Below are positions 55,782 through 64,000 of a DNA stretch of 64,000 nucleotides, piece by piece. The position numbers and the translations under genes are program-made. Below the pieces are notes generated by a model. It was not told where the DNA came from. It did not search any database and was given only the letters and a program-made list of their open reading frames with translations. This DNA comes from Gonatopus flavifemur (taxonomy: Eukaryota; Arthropoda; Insecta; Hymenoptera; Dryinidae), in assembly GCA_018340375.1 (NCBI GenBank), contig JAFFJZ010000007.1:1736001-1800000 (forward strand), given 5' to 3'. Within the stretch, counting starts at the first letter, position 1. Each line of letters opens with the position of its first letter.

Positions 55782-55912
55782 CTGCAGATGTTTCAAAAGA
55801 GCATTTTGAGCTTCCTCTAATTTAGATTTCCAATTCTTATCAAACTTAACATGGGTGAGAGTAAGTACCATTAGAAGCGGTAAAACCAACGAAGCCAAAA
55901 CCTCACTCAGGT
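55782..55912 (-). CDS. Candidate host-gene exon, upstream
   Basis: A 131-bp exon bounded by a strong acceptor (TTTTTTCAATTCTCAG at 55928-55913) and donor CTGCAG|GTAAAA (GT at 55781-55780). It encodes DLSEVLASLVLPLLMVLTLT and SKLEEAQNALLKHLQ, a hydrophobic helix followed by an amphipathic one. The 199-bp intron to the next exon keeps phase 0. Upstream exons are not recognised; a LINE fragment lies at 56131-56695, possibly in an intron. Splice sites are seen directly; that this is a host gene is inference. Confidence 0.45.
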
Positions 55913-56130
55913 CTGAGAATTGAAAAAATAATATAGTTGATAGATACATATTGACATGCTTATTCCCCTTCCTCCATCATTATTATTTATTTTCTCATTT
56001 CGTATAATTGAATGTTGTTTGAAGCCAGTCAGAATTTCAAAATTCGGAACATCGTATTTAATACCATTTTGGTAATAACAAATTTTAGTCAATTAGTCAT
56101 GAGAATTTTCTGATAATCAACATGGTAAGC

Positions 56131-56695
56131 GATCAAAGCGAAAGAGATATAAGAGCGAGAATAGCACAAGGAAAACAGACTCTCCACCAAAAGAAACAGT
56201 AACTATGCTCAAAGAATATTGGCTGAGCGGTGAGGAAGAAATTCTTGAAGAGTTACGTTTGGAGCATAGCTTTATATGGTTGCGAAACTTGGACAATTGG
56301 AAAAACGCATCAACGAAGACTTGGAGCTTCCGAAATGTCGTGTTATAGAAGAATGCCCAGGATGAAGTGGATAGAGAAAGTAAAAGATGGAGGAGTACTT
56401 GAGAAGGTAAATGAAAAAAGGAGTCTTTTGAAACATGTCGTGAAAAGGAGAAGTAATCCCATAGGACATACATTTGAGCATGATAGTTCATTGGAAACAG
56501 TATTGGAAGGAAAAACGAATGGTAAAACTCGCAAAGACAGACCTAGATTAAGTTATATGAAGTAAATCATACAAGATAAGGATTGTCGTAGATATGTAGA
56601 AATTAAGTGTTGAGCGGATAATAGACAGGGTTGGAGGATTTCATCAAACCAGTCAAAAAACTGATTATTTCATAATGATGAACATGATAGAAATG
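56131..56695 (+). pseudogene. 3' fragment of the RTE-like LINE
   Basis: Matches the end of the LINE at 22204-24399 on the opposite strand: SERDIRARIAQGKQ, YVWSIALYGCETWTIGKTHQ, MKWIEKVKDGGVLEKVNEKR and KTRKDRPRLSYMK, followed by a stop and the shared 3' region (GATAATAGACAGGG). Several stops and changes; start and end are set by similarity only. Confidence 0.85.
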
Positions 56696-56699
56696 AGAA

Positions 56700-59348
56700 A
56701 ATTCTCGTGTTTGGAGAATTATTTGTTATTCAAAAAAATTCAAACAATTTTTTGAATAAACCCATTGTGGACATGTTTGTTTAGTTATCCTGAAACATCT
56801 CTCACAAAGTTACAGGAAATTGTAAAGATGTCCATAAGATAATTTTGACATCAAGAAATATTGTGCTCACTCGCTTTTGATTTAAACGAATTATAAAATC
56901 AATAAGCTAGTTGTTGTATTTATTCAACTGAAATTTCGAAAATATTCAGTGAGCTGATTTAAAAATGTAATTGAGATTCCATTTTGTCATTAACCGCTAG
57001 TTTTCGAAATCGTAGGAATTTCTTGTATGTTCCTAAGGGGTCATCCATCAACTACGTGGTCCATGAGGGGGGAGGGGGGGGGGTAAGATGGAATGCTACG
57101 TTGAGCTACATGGGGAGCGGGGGAGGAGGGGTTCCAAGCGACGTGATTTCTCATTAATCTCATATTTGAAATGAAATTCGGCACAAATGTCCAGAAAAAT
57201 GTTCAAATAAGAATCTGAGTATGAACCGGGAAGATATTTGATCGGATCAAATGACAATTCACTCGATTCAAATCAATTCTATTTGGAATTGTTACGTCTC
57301 GCAATTTTTCGACCCTTCAATGATGTTTTAATACATTATTTCAGGGCGAATTGCGGGACTTCTGTCCTGTCTTTTGCCCGACCACACGCTTTACGACCCC
57401 GGAAGCGAGAGGACCTTGAAATTCTTCGCCTCTCAACTCTTCCTCTTCCTAATCCTCACCTCTCCCATTCACCCTCCTTGTCTACATTGTATTGTGTATC
57501 GCATGATACACATGCTATGTGGACAAGTCTGGCCTACCTCTTCTCTCTCTGCATCGTGCCTGCCTAGTCAGTCGCACGATGTAGAGAACTTTCTTCTTCT
57601 CTTCTTCTGCTCTATTGGCTTCGCACTCACACGCGTTACTGTTTGCTGCACGTGTAACGGGTGTTCTCTACCTTATGCGCTTTCTTCTTCACCTTCTTTT
57701 CCCTTTTCCCAAATTTCACGATAAGGTTGTCGAGTGGCGATCTCGGCCAAGGGCTTTTCCCTCAGATTTCCAATAGCTTCTTGCTCAAAATTCCTCCCAA
57801 AATAATAAAATAATTGAGTTCGAATTTTTTTTCTTCTCACATCGTGAATGGTTGTATTGTTTCTCCGAAATCCGATGGTATGTTAAAATGCTGATTGTGC
57901 TGGGAAAAATACAACTCCCTCTTGCTCTTTTTCTTGGCCCCCACTAATTCCCCACCAACCCCTCCGGGCCCGAGGCCGCCGCTTGGCAACGCCAACTCCT
58001 CAGTCTTCTTTCGACTTTTTAACCTCGCGTTTTTCTTTGGTAAGTTTACCCGGGTATTTCCTTCTTTTCTTCCCCCCTCCCCCTTTTCGACACTCCGGTG
58101 AATTCACGGGCGCAATGGCAAGAAAAATTCCACTGGGGGTCTATACTTCCCCCTAGTAAAATAAATTAAGAAGTTGACGTTTAAATATCCATCACCTGAG
58201 CTATGAAATGATAAAATTCTATGGAGAGAATTCGGAGCCCTTCCGCTCACGAGATGGATATTCCAAGGTGCATTTTCTATGCCATTGGAGTCCGTGTTTT
58301 TCCTGGATTCGTCGGTTTGGGGGACCAAGGAAGGGAACATTCCTAAATTCGCGGAGTTATATGATTCTACGGTGTCGTCATATTTTCAGTTTATTGATTT
58401 TCTTCAAACATCTCTAAGAACATTCGAAATTTCGGGTCGATCGCGTAGTTTCAAACGTGCTCGAAACAAGTGGCAAGTGTTCGACGGCTCAGTTCAACTG
58501 ATCTTGGCACACGCTCTTTGCTCACGATCTGCTCGCAACTTTGGGTAACTCCGCATATCCAGTACTCTGATTCTACCTGGTTGAAGCGCCTACTTCCCAA
58601 CTTTATCTCGATCTTTCCTTTCATCTCGTCCGTCGCGCCAAATGAAAGTGATATCCATATGGAAATATCAATATAAAGTAAATCCCATTCGTGTTCGAAA
58701 AATCGTGTTTTCATTGTAATTTCGATCTACAGAATTATTTCCAGAATATATTGAATATTCCATAATAAATTTGTCTTTAATGATACTCATTCACGACCAT
58801 GTCCTCATCCACCCCCGGAGCGAGAAGCGAGGTATTCCGATGCCTCAGACGGTGAGAGCCAACAAACATATCAGCCTTGCCGTTCGGGTTGATATTAAAA
58901 TTCTTGCTTTCGATAAATTCCATGATCGGAAACGAAGTTACGGAGAGTCCGATTAACGTTTCGAACTCATCCGTAACAGAATTATCGGAATTTTATTGTA
59001 ATGGGCTGAATATTTTATTCCAGTGAAATAAAATTCTACTGAGTTCAGATTTGAATGAAAATTAATTCGATTGAAATTGATTCATTTGATACAACCATAC
59101 GATTTCCCTCGGTGTAATTGTATTTTCCAAACAAAATAGCGCGCGTCATGCCAAAATCGAACTGAGTCAACGAATCGCAGTGGAAATTCAAACTAATGTT
59201 TGGACTGCTACATCGTTACCTAGCACGTGCTGCAGTGTTTTGTTTCTCTCTCGTGAACACATCGCGGCGAATGAAGCATTTTCCGTGCAATAATTACCAC
59301 GTGAAGTATCGTGCAATAATCGTGTGTAGAACATAAATAACGTATAAA
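56700..59348. other. Intergenic, partly GC-rich and pyrimidine-rich
   Basis: Contains a G-rich run (57068-57080), a GC-richer tract at 57340-58120 and a GTAAGT donor-like site at 58040-58045 after CGCGTTTTTCTTTG. This could be a 5' untranslated exon or promoter region, but no coding sequence follows that I can support. Confidence 0.35.
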
Positions 59349-59456
59349 ATGTCAGCATATTCTCAACTTTCTGAAGCTTATCACAAGTGTAATGCTGGTG
59401 ATAATTCTAAACAAAAAATTCGAGATGATGTAAATAATTTCAGGAGCGAACTATAG
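59349..59456 (+). CDS. Short hypothetical frame, 35 residues
   Basis: ATG at 59349, encoding MSAYSQLSEAYHKCNAGDNS and ending RDDVNNFRSEL. An upstream leader with CACGTG motifs and the compact polar sequence suggest the first exon of a transposon or host gene, but nothing downstream continues it. Low support. Confidence 0.2.
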   Translation: MSAYSQLSEAYHKCNAGDNSKQKIRDDVNNFRSEL

Positions 59457-59747
59457 CCTGTGCCAACAGCGTCATGGCGCAGGGGTGGCAGGCCGTAAAA
59501 GGGCGGCAATCGGGTCGAAAAACAAATTTTTTCATTTTAATCATTTGAAAATGATTTTTAGGAGAATAATATTCTAAGCATTAAAACAACATCTTTGGTG
59601 ATAAATACTTTCGTGGAAAATTAATTTTTGCTGACATATAAGGGGCGCCAAACACCAAAGTCCGCCTCTGAATAATTTGTGGAAAATTTGAAACAAGATG
59701 GAAGTGCTTTCTCTGCCAACCCTGTTACAAATAATCTATGAAATCTC

Positions 59748-60128
59748 TCCGTACAGCACAACCATCGATCCTCCACCTAGGACTTCGGTGGGCTGGAGGT
59801 GGAGAATTGGTGGCGAAATGGGAGCCGTGAAAATAAGGGAAAATTAAAGTAGAATCTCTGTTGAGGGAACGGAGAAATGTCCGCCCCCTGTATTTTCGGT
59901 GAAATTCATATTGATGCATTTACATAACCAAATCTGAATGTGTGAATTCACGAATTTGATTTTTATTGAAAATACAGAGAGCGGACATTTCTCCGTCACC
60001 TCTCCATTATTCCAACGGTGACTCTCTCTTATTCCTCCCGCGTTTCCACGGCTCCCATTTCTCAACCAATTCTCCACCTCCAGTCCACCGAAGTCATAGG
60101 TGGAGGATCGGTGATTGTGCTGTACGGG
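59748..60128. mobile_element. Hairpin element, (T/C)CCGTACAGCAC termini, TSD TC
   Basis: The arms pair over most of the length: GTACAGCACAACCATCGATC, GGACATTTCTCCGT, GGAGGTGGAGAATTG and AAATGGGAGCCGTG each occur with their complements. TC on both sides (59746-59747, 60129-60130). The centre is AT-rich. Same terminal pattern as the MITEs at 35838 and 61719. No coding capacity. Confidence 0.75.
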
Positions 60129-60149
60129 TCATTGACGAATGGAAAAATG

Positions 60150-60313
60150 CAGTGGTGCCCAGAGCTTGTTCTCTGTCTCTGTTCTCGTGCATCCAAACAT
60201 GCGACGTAGTAAAGGATCGAGATGGTGCAGGCCTGCACCATCTCGATTCTTTACTACGTCGCATGTTTGAATGGACAGAGAGAAAGTCAGAACACAAGCT
60301 CTGGGCACCACTG
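60150..60313. mobile_element. Near-perfect palindrome, CAGTGGTGCCCAGAGC termini (hAT-like)
   Basis: CAGTGGTGCCCAGAGCTTGT at the left and its complement at the right, meeting at GATGGTGCAGGCCTGCACCA with no loop. The ends look like those of hAT elements (CAGTGG). An 8-bp duplication is not convincing in the flanks. Confidence 0.65.
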
Positions 60314-60321
60314 GGAAATGA

Positions 60322-60892
60322 ATAGGTTTCAATGAAATTCAATGATATTCAATCAGGAATTTCACCATTCGTAATGAGATTTAACAGAATATTTCTACCA
60401 GGGAATGCAGGGAAAAAAGTGACTGAGCTCACTACAAGAAGGAACAAAAAAAGATGGAGCTCTCCTCAGTTTTTTTACTCGACAGATGAACTATTTATCA
60501 TTTATTTGCAAATCGATGATATATTAGTTTGATACACATACCTTCGATTGGAGATTGTGATTGTGATCATGTTACTTTTTTAAATTGTACATATTTATAG
60601 AGCATACAGATTGCTTTCTACGAATTCAATTTTTAGTAGCCCTTGTGTGACAATGTTTCTGCATCCGATAGTCTGTCTTCTTGTGCCATCGCTGAATTCG
60701 CCTCACTGTTCGCTCCGAATTGGAGAGTTGATACCCCTTCACCTACACAAGTTGACAATCCTATAAAAAGTGATAAGAAGTAGATTTTTCCGATAATTAA
60801 ATCATTACGATTGATGATTACGCAACTACGGAGATATAATCTTGTTTTTCAAAGAAATTTCAAGAATGATCATCCTTAGAGTGAAAGCATAC
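60322..60892. other. Spacer without supported features
   Basis: A 66-codon frame at 60332 has no support; otherwise AT-rich. Confidence 0.5.
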
Positions 60893-61718
60893 CCAATAAA
60901 AAAAACTCCAAAAAAGTAAAAAAATAACGCCAAGTACATGAAAATTCCTCAAAAAAATTACAAAAAAAAAACAAAATCTAAAGATACATTCTAAAGGAAA
61001 ATTGTACTACATTCGAAATTTTTATGAAACACAATAGGATATCTCATCTGAAAAAAAGATGTGAAATCAATATGAGCTGCCAAGTACATTTGAGTATTAA
61101 AATGGTATCACACTAAACAATGATTGTTGCCGTTATATAGAACAGGATGTTGATACAACGAGGTGGCATCCGAGTAATTGCACATGCCAGCTTGTGGTGG
61201 TCATACAACCGTGGCTCTTTTGTAACCTCAACATTACTGTTACATAACGATCACACATGTTACATCAATTCAATGCAATTGAAACATAACTTTGTGATAT
61301 AATAGCAGTGAGAAAGTTTTATTACAATGATATCACCTCAATAAAAGTGCGTTTCGGGAGATGTAAATCATTTCTGGTATATTGTCACCTCAGTTCGTTC
61401 AAAATGTATTCAAAGTAATTCATGATCATTGAAAAGCAATATCGTATCGAATATCCAAACCAAACCTGTTGGTTCTTCCTGATTTTTCAATTAATGCCGA
61501 TACGTAACACTTGGCGCGGCCGATGACGTGAGTTTTGAGCCTTAATTGTATTCAAACGACTTCGTTAAAAACATGCGAACAGAAAGTTATATACTAAAAT
61601 CTTCATCGGCCGTGCCAAGTGTTTCGTATCGACATTAATTGAAAAATCAGGAACAACCAACACATTTGGTTTGGATAATCGATACAATATGCCTTTTTAA
61701 TGATCATGGATTACTTTC

Positions 61719-61823
61719 CCACATAGCACAAATGTCTCAGTAATATCTCCGGAATATTCTGGAGACATTGTAATATTGTCAGAATATTCTGGAGATATTA
61801 CTGAGACATTTGTGCTATATGGG
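61719..61823. mobile_element. 105-bp palindromic MITE, second copy, TSD TT
   Basis: Nearly identical to 35838-35943. TT flanks both sides (61717-61718, 61824-61825). The uninterrupted site is in the left arm of the hairpin near 61405-61425, which complements to ATTACTTTGAATACATT. Confidence 0.92.
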
Positions 61824-62099
61824 TTGGATACATTTTGAACGAACTGAGGTGACAATATACCAGAAATGATTCACATCTCCCGAAACACAGTTTTATTGAG
61901 GTGATATCATTGTAATAAAACTTTCTTACTGCTATTACATCACAAAGTTATGTTTCAATTGCATTGAATCGATATAACATGTGTGATTGTTATGTAACAG
62001 TAATGTTGAGGTTACAAAAGAGCCACTGTTGTATGACCACCACAAGCTGGCATGTGCAATTACTCGGTTGTCACCTCGTTGTATCAACATCCTGTTCTA

Positions 62100-63386
62100 T
62101 CAGGTTGGCAACTAAGTAATTGCGGATTTCACTCATAGATGGTGTCAGTTGAATTTTTAGGTTTGCAGACGTAGTACAAATGTAAAACACGTCTTGATAT
62201 TTGATAGTTAGCAATTCAGCTGTCAATCAGTAACAAAAGTTTTTTGATCGTTTGCATAGTTTTCGTTTGGCGTTCGTTGAAAAATGGAAAATCAAAACGA
62301 ACATTTTCGTCATATTTTGCTTTTTCATCTCCGCAAAGGGAAAAATACATCGCAAGCTCATAAAAAGTTATGTGCTGTCTTTAGTGACGAAGCACTAAAA
62401 GAACGGCAGTGTCAAAATTGATTTGCCAAATTTCGTTCTAGTGATTTTTCACTCAAAGATGAAAAACGCTCTGGTCGTCCAGTTGACGTTGATGACGCCC
62501 TAATCGAAGCAATAATCGATTCGGATCGTCACAGTACAACACGTGAGATTGCAGAGAACCTTCATATATCACATACATGCATTGAAAATCACTTAAAACA
62601 ACTTGGCTATGTTCAAAAACTCGATACATGGGTTCCTCACGAACTGAAAGAAACGCATTGACCGCGACGCATTAACATCTGCGATTTGCTAAAGAAACGT
62701 CATGAAAATGATCCATTTTTAAAACGACTGATAACTGGCGATGAAAAGTGGGTTGTGTACAACAATACCAAGCGGAAAAGATCGTGGAGCAGGCCAGGTG
62801 AACTAACTCGAACAACAGCAAAAGCTGATATTCATCAAAAGAAGGTCTTGTTATCAGTTTGGTGGGATTACAGAGGAATTGTCTACTTTGAGTTTTTACC
62901 ACCCAACCGAACGATCAATTCTGATGTCTACATTGAACAACTAACGAAATTAAACAATGCAGTTGAAGAAAAGCGGCCCGAATTGACAAATCGAAAAGGT
63001 GTTGTATTCCATCATGACAATGCAAGGCCACACACATCTTTGGTCACTCGGCAAAAATTATTGGAGCTTGGTTAGGATGTTTTGCCACATCCACCATATA
63101 GTCCTGACCTTGCACCATCTGATTACTTTTCGTTTCGATCTTTCCAAAACTCCTTGAATGGTAAAAATTTCAGTAATGATGATGATGTCAAATCGTACCT
63201 GATTCAGTTTTTTGCTAATAAAAACCAGAAGTTTCATGAACGTGGGATTATGATGCTGCCTGAAAGGTGGCGAAAGGTCATTGATCAAAATGGGCAATAC
63301 ATTACAGAATAAAGTTATTTAGTTCTATGAAAAAAGTGTCTTTGATTTTCTAACAAAAATCCGCAATCACTTAGTTGCCAACCCAA
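62100..63386 (+). mobile_element. Mariner element, 1287 bp, cecropia/Hsmar1-like
   Basis: Left end TCAGGTTGGCAACTAAGTAA and complement of the right end TTGGGTTGGCAACTAAGTGA; both continue TTGCGGAT. TA duplications at 62098-62099 and 63387-63388. The empty site TGTTCTATATAACGGC is present in complement in the left arm near 61131-61146. Confidence 0.95.
62284..63312 (+). pseudogene. Mariner transposase with three in-frame stops
   Basis: A frame of 343 codons from the ATG at 62284, with stops after KERQCQN, after HELKETH and after KLLELG (at least two replace Trp). Helix-turn-helix regions are ILLFHLRKGKNTSQAHKK and TREIAENLHISHTCIENH. The DD34D triad is intact: Asp in LITGDEKWVVY, Asp in FHHDNARPHTS and Asp in LAPSDYFSF. 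VVYNNTKRKRSW is typical of the cecropia/Hsmar1 group. Inactive because of the stops. Confidence 0.93.
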
Positions 63387-63632
63387 TATATAACGGCAAC
63401 AATCATTGTCCAGTGTGATACCGTTTGCGTACCCAAATGTACTTGGCAGCTCATATTGATTTCACATCTTTTTTTCAGATGAGATATATCCTATTGTGTT
63501 TCATAAAAATTTTGAATGTAGTACAAATTTTCCTTTAGAATGTATTTTTAGATTTTTTTTTTTTTTTTAGTTTTGGAGGAATTTTCATGTACTTGGCGTT
63601 ATTTTTTCACTTTTTCCGAGTTTTTTTAATTG

Positions 63633-64000
63633 GAATTTCACTTCTTTTTCTGAAAATGCCTCTAATTGAAAACACAGGAATTCAACAGTCTGGGAATTCT
63701 GTGCATCTCATTGGTCATTCTATTCAACCCGAGTCTGTAGTTGATCAGTTCCGTCAGAACTTCCAGCCTGCGGTCACCCTGAAACACGAATAATAAAAAT
63801 TGGATATCCATGTGGAGTTTAATGGCAATCATAGCAATAAAAGGAATATTTCAAAAAAATAAAGTGGAGTAGAACAAAAATTTTATAGGTCCTGAAGTTC
63901 ATGTCGATGTGAAACACTTGGCGTGGCCAATGAGAATTTCATGATTCAAGTTCTTGTTTGATAATGAAAGCTGAAAACTCTCCATGAATAAATTTTTATT
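63633..64000. other. Window end, no supported features
   Basis: A 68-codon frame at 63587-63793 partly overlaps the hairpin arm and is not supported. CACTTGGCGTGGCCAATGAG near 63917 resembles the inner arm sequence of the hairpin element (CACTTGGCGCGGCCGATGA), so another copy may begin here. Confidence 0.4.

Larger units (their letters stand above)
60893..63632. mobile_element. Large hairpin element with MITE and mariner inserted in its right arm
   Basis: Inverted arms: left 60893-61527, right 61602-63632, with a loop of about 74 bp. Shared blocks include AACGCCAAGTACATGAAAAT, CAATATGAGCTGCCAAGTAC and CACTTGGCGCGGCCGATGA. The right arm is longer by exactly a 105-bp MITE (61719-61823) and a mariner (62100-63386) with their duplications. 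Outer ends are about CCAATAAAAAAAACTC; the target duplication is not clear. No gene of its own is visible. Confidence 0.85.

Noticed and set aside
57238..57724. Overlapping 109- and 116-codon frames as genes
   Set aside because: Two overlapping frames in a pyrimidine-rich tract with low-complexity translations and no homology I recognise.
60142..60321. 8-bp duplication flanking the CAGTGG palindrome
   Set aside because: GAAAAATG and GGAAATGA do not match well enough to claim a hAT-type duplication.

Overview
This window is transposon-dense, AT-rich eukaryotic DNA, almost certainly from an insect or a close arthropod relative. The evidence is three mariner elements (irritans-like and cecropia/Hsmar1-like), two long-TIR Tc1/mariner-superfamily elements with a DUF4817-type N-terminus, a Ty3/Gypsy-type LTR retrotransposon, an RTE-like LINE, a hAT/DUF659 gene with introns, and many palindromic MITEs. 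I see no rRNA gene, no convincing intact tRNA gene, no CRISPR array and no prokaryotic genes. The only candidate host gene is a pair of phase-compatible exons at 55364-55912 (minus strand), which I cannot name.

Layout. 330-2118: decayed hAT/DUF659 gene with BED finger (minus). 3.4-4.7 kb: small MITEs. 5.2-8.1 kb: two head-to-head copies of an uncharacterised Cys-rich, transposase-like gene. 8155-8241 and 11093-11179: two copies of a repeat carrying a histone-type mRNA 3' stem-loop. 8.5-9.2 kb: 122-bp tandem array. 9477-11543: first DD41D-type element. 13400-24829: complete LTR retrotransposon flanked by GCAT duplications, with a mariner in its 5' LTR and a 5'-truncated LINE in its 3' LTR. 26.7-28.4 kb: palindromic MITEs. 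29.0-39.6 kb: a 248-bp tandem array split by a foldback-like element of about 8.8 kb (29807-38579), whose inverted arms are built of 142-bp tandem repeats and which holds an irritans-like mariner. 42.7-43.7 kb: AT-rich minisatellite and a tRNA-like SINE remnant. 43717-44861: solo LTR (TSD ATAG). 46809-47501: long hairpin element. 53127-55158: second DD41D-type element. 56.1-56.7 kb: second fragment of the same LINE. 59.7-63.6 kb: three adjacent palindromic elements, the last carrying a MITE and a mariner in one arm only.

How the parts relate. Nothing here reads as an operon or pathway; the window records successive transposon insertions. The inverted arms of the foldback-like elements and the paired LTRs act as internal empty-site controls, so element ends and target duplications can be read directly for two MITE copies, two mariners and the LINE. 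This defines a MITE group with termini CCC-2nt-A-Y-AGCAC and 2-bp duplications starting with T (TA, TC, TC, TT). Nearly all transposase and polymerase genes are broken by nonsense codons or frameshifts. The exception is the mariner at 33380-34429, which keeps a full-length frame but has lost its second catalytic aspartate (Asp to Gly).
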